42,959 bases of DNA from Oceanibaculum pacificum (GTDB lineage Bacteria > Pseudomonadota > Alphaproteobacteria > Oceanibaculales > Oceanibaculaceae): contig NZ_LPXN01000103.1 in NCBI RefSeq assembly GCF_001618175.1, forward strand, positions 1 through 42,959. Reading direction: 5' to 3'. The translations under genes were made by a program, and so were the position numbers. Below are positions 1 through 8,695 of this stretch, one piece after another (position 1 is the first letter of the stretch; each line of letters starts with the position of its first letter). Below the pieces are notes generated by a model. The model was given only the letters and a program-made list of their open reading frames with translations, made no database searches and was not told where the DNA came from.

Positions 1-64
1 GGACATTCGGCATCCTCCACTAAAGCTAACCGAGACAGTGCAATCGAAACAGATGGGGCAGGGA

Positions 65-718
65 CTACTTTCTGGACGGTTGGACCGGCAGCGCCACTCT
101 ACCGGTTAGCTTTTTCCATTGGTCATTGTCTATGAGCGTCGAGCGATAGACCTTTAGCATCGAGCACCCAGGTAGAGACTGCAAAGTTTCCTTTACGATA
201 GGAACCAACGGCGGCGCGAGCCAAGGGCTGAGTGTGATACGGGTTATCGAATTAAGCCCAATTGGTACGGCATAGGTGGAGAGCTCTTCGTCCTTGTCGA
301 TATAGACCGCCCGGTACTCGCTCTCGTCGCCATACGGCCAACGCTTCATGAACGGCAAACGCTCAAGATCCACATTTGCCATTTTGCTGATTTGCGCGAT
401 CAGTTGGTAGTCCACCATCTGGTGACGCACACCCTCAGCGCAGTTGAAGGCCGAACACAGCTTCTCGCCGTCGAACTCTAAGCAGACTCCGTCCGCCCCA
501 TGGGAAAAAATCTGCCAATGGTGATAAGTCTCCTCTCTCACCGCGAGACAAATTGCCAAGATGGTCTTTGCCTCTTTTATCCTCTTGTATTCTGCCATGA
601 AGAAAGCATCGTTCCTGTCGTCCCATGTAGCAGGGCTCAATAGCGTCAGGCATTTGTTGCGCAGGATGTGCAATGCCGATGCTAGATTGGTGTAGCGGCG
701 ATAAGTTCGCTCAGCCAT
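65..718 (-). CDS. DUF2971 family protein
   Basis: This 217-residue protein has the DUF2971 pattern. The N-terminus reads YRRYTNLASALHIL, followed by an LTLLSPATWDDRND segment matching the family's 'lyls.p..fnDp.e' signature, and then HWQIFSHGADGVCLEFD, the usual hWq.y..g..GvcLeF motif. It has no membrane segment or signal peptide, so it is probably cytosolic. The biochemical role of the family is unknown to me, although members are common in defence islands. The start is supported by AGGAGG four bases upstream of the ATG. It lies 21 bases after the DUF3732 ATPase gene on the same strand, so it is probably the last gene of the ABC-3C operon and may be an accessory to it. Family call is moderately secure; function is unknown. 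Confidence 0.7.
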   Translation of the reverse strand: MAERTYRRYTNLASALHILRNKCLTLLSPATWDDRNDAFFMAEYKRIKEAKTILAICLAVREETYHHWQIFSHGADGVCLEFDGEKLCSAFNCAEGVRHQMVDYQLIAQISKMANVDLERLPFMKRWPYGDESEYRAVYIDKDEELSTYAVPIGLNSITRITLSPWLAPPLVPIVKETLQSLPGCSMLKVYRSTLIDNDQWKKLTGRVALPVQPSRK

Positions 719-739
719 CTTGCCTCCTAAAGCGCGTCT

Positions 740-2680
740 CTATGTCGATCGCAGCCAGCTGACCGGCACGAGCTTGATGTTGTCCCGCCACCGCTCGACC
801 GTGGACTCACGGAACCAGTCCTCGAGCAGTTCGACATGGTCCATCACGATGATCTGCATGTCGGGGTAGTGCTCCACGCAAGAGTCGAAGAGAAGTCGAT
901 ATAGCCTGGCGACGGCGGCTTGGTCCTCATCACTCTTGCCGTCAATTTCCCCGACGTCCCGTTCGGGCGGATAGTGCACCTGCGACGGCTGATCAAGCAT
1001 CAGGAACGCTGGGACTGGCCGCTTTCGGGCCCGGAACAGGCCGTGGATTGCGAGGTGGGCGGCAACATGGTAGCCGACCCAATTTTCACCGCTTCCGATC
1101 TGCGGAAGGGCCAAGGGACCATCGATCGTGTCTGCGACCACGGTGAGGTTCTTTCGGTCGAGCCGCAGCGTATTGTCGCCATGCTCAAGGTCGAGCAAAC
1201 GCGCGTATTTGGTGAGATCGCGCCCCACGAGGCCTAATGCGGTGGTGAGTCGTTCCTCGAGCGCCTCCAGGTCCAACAGCTTTTCCAACTCGGACACCTC
1301 GGCTCGGGCCCGCGCGATCGCCAGCCGGATGCCCTCGTCGGAAGTGATAGTCCGCGCATTCTCGATGTAGTAGCCGATCCGGCCAGCAGTACGGGCCTGT
1401 TCGGTGAACTGGTCCTGCTCAATCCTGAGCCGTTCGTTTTCCAATATCCGAGTGAGGATGTCTGCCTGGACGCTCTTCAGTTGTTCGTCGAGGGAGTTCC
1501 GGCGCGCCTCAAGCTCAGCCTGCCGGGCTTGCAGGCGCGGATTATCTCGGCGTACTGACTGCAACTGGCCCTCAAGCGCTGTGAGCGACCTGCGAACCTC
1601 GCTGACCGACGGGATGGGCGTGGCCAAGTGGCTGTCGCAAAGCGGACAGGTTTCAGCGTCCCCGCTGTCGTCGGCAAGCAGACCGATCGACGCCAGCCTG
1701 GCTTCCTGTTCTCGGGCCTCGACCTGAAATTCCGACGCCTCGCGTTCGAGCCGTTGAACGTCGGCAATCTCCTCGCGGACATCTTGCATTTCGCCGCGGA
1801 GACGCCGACGGCGATTCTCCAGATCTGTTAGGTCTGCGGCCGGGTCGTCATTGAGGGCGTAGGCGAGTTCGCGGGGCGCCGCAGCGGCGGCCAGAAGCAC
1901 GCGCAGATCGGCGGGTGTGTCGGCGAAGGCACCCGCGGGCAACAGGCCAACGCGCTTGGCTTCCTGAAGAAGCGATTGGGCAGTGCCAGACGCCTCATTC
2001 GCCAAAGCACGAGCTTCGGCGTAGTCGCGTTCGAGCTTGCGCAGGCGCGCCCGAGCCTCGTCGTAGCGCTTGCGTTGCAGGTAATGGTCCTCCCCCATCG
2101 CGCCGACGAAATACGGCAGCGTGTCTTTAATGTGTGAGGGGATGAATTGTTCACCCTGGCGATGAAAAAGCAGGCGGCGATTGGCTATTTCATCTTGGGC
2201 TTGAAGGCAAAAGAAGATCGCCTGGCTGGCCGAAGCCTCCAACGGCGCTCGCATCGATCCGGGTTCGGGAACATGCGTGTTCTCAGCTATGCCCAACACC
2301 ATCGAGAGCTGGGCGCGCAAGCCATCGGCAGTCACGTTCTTGGTGAAAGGCTCCAGGGTGTCCGGGAAACCTGCCACTCCACGTTCGAAAAAGATGTCGT
2401 CGCTTGCCTTGCCGGCCGGCCCTGGATTGCGTCGGGCGATCAGGATGCCTTCGCCATCTCGGTCCAGAAGGATAGCGAACCAAGACACGCCGCGTCGAAT
2501 CTCGCCCTCGGGAATGGTACACTCACTGCGACCCCAGCAGTAGTCGACGATGTCGAGCAAGGCTGACTTGCCCGTCTTGGAAGCCCCGGTGACGATATTC
2601 AGCCGGCCGAGGACAAATTCGATGTCGCGGCGCTCGCCGGCATGGGAATAGATCGCGATGGCTCGCAGCTGCAGGGTCAC
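740..2680 (-). CDS. ABC-3C system DUF3732 ATPase
   Basis: This is the large SMC/Rad50-like ATPase of an ABC-three-component system. I place the start at a GTG at 2680, because GTGA there overlaps the stop of the upstream middle component by 4 bases. A longer frame reaches an ATG at 2737 but would overlap the neighbour by 61 bases. With the GTG start the protein is 646 aa. The Walker A GASKTGKS is at about residues 32-39. A long coiled-coil region follows, with CPLC at about residue 350, resembling the Rad50 zinc hook. The C-terminal DUF3732 region has SGENWVGYHVAAHLA and a Walker B-like FLMLDQPSQVHYP. Known ABC-3C systems are thought to couple ATPase sensing of nucleic acid or invasion to an effector domain on the third component. 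Family call is strong; the trigger is unknown. Confidence 0.85.
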   Translation of the reverse strand: MTLQLRAIAIYSHAGERRDIEFVLGRLNIVTGASKTGKSALLDIVDYCWGRSECTIPEGEIRRGVSWFAILLDRDGEGILIARRNPGPAGKASDDIFFERGVAGFPDTLEPFTKNVTADGLRAQLSMVLGIAENTHVPEPGSMRAPLEASASQAIFFCLQAQDEIANRRLLFHRQGEQFIPSHIKDTLPYFVGAMGEDHYLQRKRYDEARARLRKLERDYAEARALANEASGTAQSLLQEAKRVGLLPAGAFADTPADLRVLLAAAAAPRELAYALNDDPAADLTDLENRRRRLRGEMQDVREEIADVQRLEREASEFQVEAREQEARLASIGLLADDSGDAETCPLCDSHLATPIPSVSEVRRSLTALEGQLQSVRRDNPRLQARQAELEARRNSLDEQLKSVQADILTRILENERLRIEQDQFTEQARTAGRIGYYIENARTITSDEGIRLAIARARAEVSELEKLLDLEALEERLTTALGLVGRDLTKYARLLDLEHGDNTLRLDRKNLTVVADTIDGPLALPQIGSGENWVGYHVAAHLAIHGLFRARKRPVPAFLMLDQPSQVHYPPERDVGEIDGKSDEDQAAVARLYRLLFDSCVEHYPDMQIIVMDHVELLEDWFRESTVERWRDNIKLVPVSWLRST

Positions 2681-3186
2681 GGCGTTACACCCATTGTCTG
2701 TAAGATTTGGACCGGCGCACCTTGGTTGGCGAACCACCGGCCGAGCAGGCCGGCAGCGCGGCGAATGTCGTCGACGTCTGGTGTACTCGCCGCCGTCTTC
2801 ACAGTAAGCCTCATCGGTTTCTCGCCCGTTCGCAGCCCCCCGGCGCCGACCATTAGGGCCCTGTGTTGTGCGAGGAAGAGCATGGCTTCGCGACTGATCG
2901 GTCGAAGGCGCAGGGTCCGCTCCGGCAGATCGGCGAGCAATGCCTCATTATCTGCCGACCATGTGGCGAAGGTCGTATCGGCCCTGCCGGGCAATACGGC
3001 AAGAGTTGGTAGGTGCAGGACTAAAGGCAGAACCAAAAACCCCAAGGGAAGCGGAAATGCCGCGGCACGAAGCCTTTCGTATTCCTTTGTGGCGCGAGCG
3101 ATCAACTCGCCACAGAAGGCCGGGTTGAGAAGCGCCGCTTCCTCGGAGGGGCGATCGCGCCACACTAAACTCCAACGCGAGGCCAT
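2677..3186 (-). CDS. ABC-3C system middle component
   Basis: This 169-aa protein sits between the effector/CTD protein and the ATPase, as the 'three component ABC system middle component' does in this class. Its N-terminal half has a NPAFCGELIARATKEY segment and an LPLGFLVLPLVLHLPTLAVLP segment, which matches the conserved LPL.LH....LP core of these adaptors. No catalytic motif is visible. It probably bridges the other two components. The ATG at 3186 has a GAAGAGG ribosome site 7 bases upstream. It starts 2 bases after the stop of the upstream gene and ends overlapping the ATPase GTG by 4 bases, so the three are co-translated. The call rests mostly on length, context and the LPL..LH core. Confidence 0.75.
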   Translation of the reverse strand: MASRWSLVWRDRPSEEAALLNPAFCGELIARATKEYERLRAAAFPLPLGFLVLPLVLHLPTLAVLPGRADTTFATWSADNEALLADLPERTLRLRPISREAMLFLAQHRALMVGAGGLRTGEKPMRLTVKTAASTPDVDDIRRAAGLLGRWFANQGAPVQILQTMGVTP

Positions 3187-3188
3187 GT

Positions 3189-4400
3189 TTAAACCTCTTC
3201 AGCGACGCAAGCCGTCTCATAGTCCGGATGCCATCCGACGCGGAGGTCATTGGCCAGGATATGGTAGGAGCCGACTGTCAGGAAGCGTTGGCTGACCGTT
3301 CGGAAGGGAAAGCGGGCGTCCGCCTCCACCCAGCTGTAGAGTTCCTGGCCGGCTTGACGACACCCCTCATCGGTCTTTTTTCTGTCGCCAATCTTGTCAC
3401 GTATCTGCTGAAATCGGGGCTGCCACTCCTCGATGAGCGTCAACTCGTACTTTGCGATCTCGCCGTCGAACACTAAGTGCTCGCGGACCCATTTTGACCG
3501 CTGGGTGAACGCCCGGTAGTAGTCTCGCTTGGCGTATTCGATGCGAGTTTCACCAACGCCGATCACCTTCAACTGGCGGACGAAGGGGCGCCCTTCGTAG
3601 TCGGCGATCTCGTCAGTGGTAGGATCGACATGTTCTTGATCGGCGACCAGGACGTCGCGCTTCAAGCCATCACGGATGTCGTCAAGCTTCCCCTCGACCT
3701 CCAACACCGATATGGACTCTGCGGGGTTGGCCATGAGGGCCTTGCATACTCGCGGCCACCACCAGCCCTCCAATCGCTCGCGGGCTATTGCGGCTTGGCC
3801 CCGGGGCGCAAGCATGCGCAGGTCCTTCTCGATCACCTCGCCCAAATCCGTGACCAGCGGCTGATTATCTAGGATCTCGATCGAGCTTAGGAGCGAAATA
3901 CGCATGGTTGGACCGAGCGTCAGGAATGCCGCGTAGGCCGCCTTCAGCTCTTGATTGCCCCCCGCTTCCGCGACCGCCCCGAGCAGGGCGGCGGCCGCCT
4001 TAGGGTCACGTGCTTTTCCGGCCGAGTAAGCTGCAGCCGGACGCAACATGGCAGCTGCACTATCGTCAGGCGCTGAGCCCGTGGTTACCAAAGCTAGGCG
4101 GGCACGCGCGGGGAGGGTCGGATCTTTCGCGGCAGCTTCACTCCAGACGCGCAGTGTCTTCCAGAGGTCGACACTCTTGTCCGTGAGACTGGCGATATGA
4201 TCGATGTGGTGCTTCGCCTGAAGGAGCTCTAGCGCTGTCCCATTCGCTTCGAACGAAACGTCGTCCAATCGTTCAATTCCCACCTCCACCCCAACATCGA
4301 CGTTCACGTACTTCAGGCACAGAGCTAGTGCTAAGCGGGCCTGGTAGAGATAGCCCGCAGCGGATGGAGCTGCGCTGAACTTAGTGGATGGTATGGTCAA
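3189..4400 (-). CDS. ABC-3C effector/CTD component
   Basis: This 403-aa protein is the third ABC-3C component. The N-terminal 60 residues (SAAGYLYQARLAL, then VGVEVGIERLDDV and LELLQAKHH) fit a Mrr/Cap4-type PD-(D/E)xK nuclease fold, with E-x-QxK as the likely catalytic strand. The C-terminal 150 residues (W..RFQQIRDK, then FLTVGSYHILANDLRVGWHPDYE) match the ABC-3C C-terminal domain, whose GSYH.LA...VGWHPd ending is characteristic. The start codon is TTG at 4400, with an AGGGG site about 8 bases upstream and no in-frame ATG before the preceding stop. It is the first gene of the operon. Inference: when the ATPase senses invasion, this nuclease cleaves DNA. The nuclease call is less certain than the C-terminal domain call. 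Confidence 0.78.
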   Translation of the reverse strand: MTIPSTKFSAAPSAAGYLYQARLALALCLKYVNVDVGVEVGIERLDDVSFEANGTALELLQAKHHIDHIASLTDKSVDLWKTLRVWSEAAAKDPTLPARARLALVTTGSAPDDSAAAMLRPAAAYSAGKARDPKAAAALLGAVAEAGGNQELKAAYAAFLTLGPTMRISLLSSIEILDNQPLVTDLGEVIEKDLRMLAPRGQAAIARERLEGWWWPRVCKALMANPAESISVLEVEGKLDDIRDGLKRDVLVADQEHVDPTTDEIADYEGRPFVRQLKVIGVGETRIEYAKRDYYRAFTQRSKWVREHLVFDGEIAKYELTLIEEWQPRFQQIRDKIGDRKKTDEGCRQAGQELYSWVEADARFPFRTVSQRFLTVGSYHILANDLRVGWHPDYETACVAEEV

Positions 4401-4694
4401 GCAAATACCCCTTGAGGTGAGAGCTTAACTATTTTCGCTTGAACAGCAATCTCACTATTGTGACTGCTGCTCGGCAGCGAACTAATCGCTAAGGCTGGCG
4501 CTAAGCAATCAGGAAGGCTAAGACCTGCGGCGACCGAAGGTGCCGTTGCAGCAACCAGGATAGGAGCACGAGGGCGTTTTTTCGCGCCGCATAGGTTGAC
4601 GAAGTTGAGGAAGCGCTTGAACAGTTTGAAACTCGTCCAATGTGGGCCCCTTGCTGCCATTGCCTCTCGTCTCCATCCGAGCGATCACTTTGTG
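4401..4694. other. Intergenic region upstream of the ABC-3C operon
   Basis: This gap separates the Hsp90-like gene from the ABC-3C operon and should carry the promoter of the latter on the minus strand. An 87-codon minus-strand frame (4397-4660) ends by overlapping the TTG of the effector gene by 4 bases, which is suggestive. Its composition is unlike a folded protein, however, and I found no homology signature, so I do not call it a gene. Confidence 0.4.
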
Positions 4695-7010
4695 CTACGG
4701 CACAGTATCGAACCGTACGAAGAATTCCTTAGCGTGGTCGATGATCTGGAACGCCTTCTCAAGCTCCTTCGGCACAGGAACATAGATGCGATCCGCTGTG
4801 ACAATCGTCGTGGTCCGGAACATCGACCCGCCAGTTTCATGCGCACCGAGCGGCTCTCGTAGCTCAACATCGTAGTAGAGGCTTAGCTCGCCGGTCGCGT
4901 CGGTGAAGATGTAAACAACACGGTGTGACCCCCATATTACCTTAGTGGTGTGCGGGAAATGGAGAAACTCTCCTTCTCGCTTGTTCAAGCGATCCGACAG
5001 CGCCAGAAACATCTGGAAATTATTCAACTTCGGATGAGGGTCTGACACGGTCAGTACCTTCATATCGGTTTTCACTTCCTCCTTCATTATCGGAGGCGCT
5101 GCTTCAAATTCATTGGTTGCAGGCGGGGCGGTTACCGCGTCCGCTTCTATAATTCCCGGAAACTCCTGTTCAACGGTCCCGACTTGGTCGCGGCGAACTT
5201 CCTGGCGCTGGATGGAAGCCCGCCCACCACCACCAACCGCGCGCACGACTTCCGAGAATTCCACCTTGCCTGCGAGGTAGTCCGCCAAGAGAGACTCCGC
5301 TTCCCCGAAGTCGGAATAATCGACGCGGAAGAGCTCCTTGTTCTGCTGTATTCGCCGGAAGAGCGCGTCTCGACCTAGCTTAGTTGATGAGGGAACGTGG
5401 TCCCTGATCTGCTGATAGAGCTGCTCGCGAACAAAATCCTGGACAAAAGGATCAAAGGCTTCACGCGCAGAACGGTAGAATTCGAGGACGACTTTCACGG
5501 CGGGCATGTCGCGTGCGATAGCCACCCGCAGCGTGTCTCCCTTTCCGTCTACCTGAAAGGCGACTCCGTGGCTGATCGTGGCAAACTCGACTTCCACGTC
5601 TGGCATCAGGTACTGGTCGAGGAGCACCGCCCTAATGCGAATAAGGAATACAGTTTCGTCGAAGCCCAGCTTGCTCGCCGCTATTCTGTCGACAATCGGC
5701 TTGTCCGGCACTTCCTTGACTTTGGCAATCTCGTTTAGGTAACGCAGCTGCAGTTTGCGACGCGGGTTCGTCTGGCTTACGTGGAAGAGGTTGGCCTGCT
5801 CGCTCGCAAACCTCTTCAAGATCGTAGGGTCACGCTGGCTATAGAAGAGTTTCGATTTACCCGGCTCATAGGTGGCTACCTGGTTGAGTTTCACATCCGG
5901 CTTTTCCGGAAGAACTGTAATCCGGACGTTGCCCGCAAGCGCGATGCTGCCTTGGGCAAGGATATACTGCTGAAATTGCTGGTTCTGGTCGGCGTGGTCT
6001 GTCGGCGCCAGATCCGCTGATACCGAGGACTCAATGAGATTGAGCATGTTGGTGACGTGTTGAATGCTCTCCCGGCTTAGCGCCTCGCGCCCAGCCGTAG
6101 GATGCAGAATGTCGAGATTGACGAAACCGCCAAAACCGTACTGACCTGAGAGCGGTATGGGCGCCAGACCAAACAGGTTTCTGAATCCGAGTGTCTGGCC
6201 GCCCTGTTGAACCAGATAGAGTTCGCCTCTCAGCGGGTTTCCGCTTAGCGTCAGATTTGTCAGCCGTACGCGAACGCGAGACTGAGCGTTGACGGCGGTC
6301 TCCAACGTTCCGCCGTAGTTGCCGCCGGACACGCCGCGGGTCTTGATGACCTCGAATGCCGTGTCGTTTCCGCCAAGCGCTTCATCGAAGGTCTCCTGGC
6401 TGACCTTTGTCTCGTTGACGAATACAGGTGCCGGCAGGAAGCGCACATATTGTCGGAGGTAATCGCAGGTCGATTTCTCATCAATGGCAAACGACGGATC
6501 AAGTTCGGCTGTGATCGTCGTGCCAGGGCCACGGGTGTTTACCACGCGATCAAAGGTGATGCACTCCTGCGCGATCTTCAGGTCTTCGCGCCGTGCGCTG
6601 CTGACGAGGGTTTCCGTTGCATCGATGTGGCGCGTTTCAACACTGAGTGACGTACACACTCCGAAGTTGGCTAGTGCTCCGATGCCGAACGTTCCGATGA
6701 CTCCGGATTTCTGCGCCAGTTCGGAACGTTTCCCGCTCGACCCGGCTTTCCAAAAGTTCTGACGCAGAACCTCTTCCGACATGCCGATGCCGTCATCCTC
6801 GACCTTCAGCACGCCGTTCCCGACGGTAATCTGAATGCGGCATTCCTCGACTTTCAGATCCTGCGCCGTGCAGCGCATGAGGATCGCGTCGTAAGCGTTC
6901 TGTACATTCTCCCGAAGGATCGCCTTCGGAGAATCGTAAATTTCAGCCGACAGAATCTGGAGGATGCGACTGGTCTCAACATCGAACATTATGCGTCCGG
7001 TTGCGGTCAT
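4695..7010 (-). CDS. Hsp90-like GHKL ATPase
   Basis: This 771-aa protein has a clear N-terminal GHKL (Hsp90/HtpG-like) ATP-binding domain: the N-box ENVQNAYDA at residues 34-42, the G1 box EDDGIGM at 71-77, and the lid GTFGIGALANF at about 106-116. The middle region (LHPTAGREALSRESIQ at about 310) resembles the HtpG middle domain. About 450 further residues, including a charged YQQIRDH...FRRIQQNKELF segment, are not recognised. No signal peptide is seen. The ATG overlaps the stop of the phosphoesterase gene by 4 bases (ATGA), so the two are translationally coupled and likely work together. HtpG itself is about 630 aa and is not normally paired with a phosphoesterase. Inference: an ATP-driven sensor or chaperone that controls the partner enzyme. 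The ATPase class is secure; the defence role is inferred from position. Confidence 0.85.
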   Translation of the reverse strand: MTATGRIMFDVETSRILQILSAEIYDSPKAILRENVQNAYDAILMRCTAQDLKVEECRIQITVGNGVLKVEDDGIGMSEEVLRQNFWKAGSSGKRSELAQKSGVIGTFGIGALANFGVCTSLSVETRHIDATETLVSSARREDLKIAQECITFDRVVNTRGPGTTITAELDPSFAIDEKSTCDYLRQYVRFLPAPVFVNETKVSQETFDEALGGNDTAFEVIKTRGVSGGNYGGTLETAVNAQSRVRVRLTNLTLSGNPLRGELYLVQQGGQTLGFRNLFGLAPIPLSGQYGFGGFVNLDILHPTAGREALSRESIQHVTNMLNLIESSVSADLAPTDHADQNQQFQQYILAQGSIALAGNVRITVLPEKPDVKLNQVATYEPGKSKLFYSQRDPTILKRFASEQANLFHVSQTNPRRKLQLRYLNEIAKVKEVPDKPIVDRIAASKLGFDETVFLIRIRAVLLDQYLMPDVEVEFATISHGVAFQVDGKGDTLRVAIARDMPAVKVVLEFYRSAREAFDPFVQDFVREQLYQQIRDHVPSSTKLGRDALFRRIQQNKELFRVDYSDFGEAESLLADYLAGKVEFSEVVRAVGGGGRASIQRQEVRRDQVGTVEQEFPGIIEADAVTAPPATNEFEAAPPIMKEEVKTDMKVLTVSDPHPKLNNFQMFLALSDRLNKREGEFLHFPHTTKVIWGSHRVVYIFTDATGELSLYYDVELREPLGAHETGGSMFRTTTIVTADRIYVPVPKELEKAFQIIDHAKEFFVRFDTVP

Positions 7011-8452
7011 GAGAGCCTCCGGGCATATTTGGTACGAACCTCGACAAGGGCGGGATCAACGGAACTGGCAATGAGGGACATAGCCAAGACCTCGGCCAAT
7101 CTGACCTTGTCTTTCTCCGCCCACAGCGCATCCATCAATGTAATCGCCTCGATCTCGCTTTTCGGTGGATCGAAGTAGCGAATGACGGACGCCATGTCGT
7201 CCATGTGCCCGAGGCATTCGAGAAGCAGCCTACGGGCCAGCGGCTCACTGGTGAGATGGGGCACCAGAAGTGCCACTGCCGCGTCAAACCGCTTTTCGTC
7301 AAACAGCTTCTGCGCCTCGATAAGGGCGACGGTCCTGGAATCGTGCCGGCTCAAAGGTGCAGGTGGCGGCTCAAACGTGAACTCATGAAATGTCGAAGCC
7401 GTCGCAGGAAGCGGCCGCGGCCCCCAAATCGGTAGCTGCAGATTGTCATTCTGCATCTCTCTCAGATGCAGCCGGCCTCGCCGGTTCTCCACATCGATTT
7501 CTACCACGTTGTATGCGCGGCGAAACCCGAATGCGGCACCGCCGCAGAGTGTCCCGGCGCTTATGACAGTGATGCGCCGATCAGGGCCATGACGGAAACG
7601 CGTGTCCAGGAATTCCGGCTTATGCTGATGGCCGTGAAAGCCAAGACTAATCTCACGATCGATGAGGTTCTGGATGATATCCGCATCCATGTAGTCCGAC
7701 ATGGAGGGTGAGCCTTCGGTGTTGTGGTGCCACGTCGCAACACGTAATCGCCCGTCAAAGGACCTGTCTCTAAGATGCTGACCGGCGCTGCCTATACAAT
7801 CAGGATGAATGGCACCCTGCCGGTTCAGGAGGTCGTTATTGTGGCAGCTGGAGAACGCGACGACGGTCATACCGAATGACGGATAGTCGAAGAAATCGAT
7901 CTGCTTCGACGAGTCTGTCAGATAAGTTCGCTTGCCCTGATAAAATTCATTGTAAAACTGAGCGAACGCCTCAAACCGACGCTCGTACATCGCCGGATCG
8001 GCGACCTCATGTAGCTCAAGATCGGGCCAAGACCACCTCATTCGCGTGTCGGGCATGAACAACTTCCCGACAATCTCTCGCTTCCGATCAGCCGCGATCG
8101 GTATAGCCGCTAGACTGCGCCGAAAGTGATAGTCACTGACATCGTGATTACCCGGTATCACGATGACCCGTTCCCTATCGCCGGCAACAAAGCTCTTCGC
8201 CAGCCGGTCGAGAAAATCCAGGGCCTCGTCGTACTGGCGCTTTAGCTTGCCCTCCGCATCATCGGCATCGTGAAGGACGCCTTGAACAACGTCGCCACTG
8301 ACGAGAATAAGGTCGGGCGCTCTGATGGGTGTTGCCTCCGACTCTACGTAGCGCTTCCTGTCATTCTCCAGCGAATCTAGGAGAGCGTCGTTTCGGATAG
8401 GGTTGTCCGGATCGCGGTGCAGATCTGAGATGTGTAGGATGCTGACTATCAC
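7007..8452 (-). CDS. Calcineurin-like metallophosphoesterase with helical C-terminus
   Basis: All metal-binding motifs of the calcineurin-like phosphoesterase fold are present in order: HISDLH (about residues 7-12), SGD (about 52-54), GNHD (about 101-104), ATWHHN (about 240) and GHQH (about 275). The C-terminal 120 residues are helical and TPR-like (EAQKLFDEKRFDAAVALL). An open frame extends back to 8635, but the extra residues are atypical. I choose GTG at 8452, which gives MIVSILHISDLH with an AAGGG site 8 bases upstream, for 481 aa. A second GTG at 8461 is possible. The substrate could be DNA, RNA, a cyclic nucleotide or a phosphoprotein; the sequence does not decide. The gene heads a two-gene operon with the Hsp90-like ATPase. 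The 243 bases upstream hold no other gene. Confidence 0.85.
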   Translation of the reverse strand: MIVSILHISDLHRDPDNPIRNDALLDSLENDRKRYVESEATPIRAPDLILVSGDVVQGVLHDADDAEGKLKRQYDEALDFLDRLAKSFVAGDRERVIVIPGNHDVSDYHFRRSLAAIPIAADRKREIVGKLFMPDTRMRWSWPDLELHEVADPAMYERRFEAFAQFYNEFYQGKRTYLTDSSKQIDFFDYPSFGMTVVAFSSCHNNDLLNRQGAIHPDCIGSAGQHLRDRSFDGRLRVATWHHNTEGSPSMSDYMDADIIQNLIDREISLGFHGHQHKPEFLDTRFRHGPDRRITVISAGTLCGGAAFGFRRAYNVVEIDVENRRGRLHLREMQNDNLQLPIWGPRPLPATASTFHEFTFEPPPAPLSRHDSRTVALIEAQKLFDEKRFDAAVALLVPHLTSEPLARRLLLECLGHMDDMASVIRYFDPPKSEIEAITLMDALWAEKDKVRLAEVLAMSLIASSVDPALVEVRTKYARRLS

Positions 8453-8695
8453 GAACGACACCCTTATTCCGGTCTGTGATGAGGGTTGTACTATGGCGCC
8501 AAGTCTGACCACAGATCTCCGTCGAAGTGTGAGCAATCTAACGCTGACCATGGCAGATTGAACGCGATTCGGACAGCCTTGCGTAAGATTGCTATATCGA
8601 GACGACGCTTGGACTATAATGATGTCCGATATCAATATTCAGGTTTCCAAAAGCCGCGAGTCAGCTCTCGGCCCCAAGGCCTCCAATCATCGGCG

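Noticed and set aside
4397-4660. An 87-codon minus-strand frame ending in a 4-base overlap with the ABC-3C effector gene
   Set aside because: Residue composition is irregular (repeated Ala/Pro/Ser), there is no recognisable motif, and the overlap alone is weak evidence.
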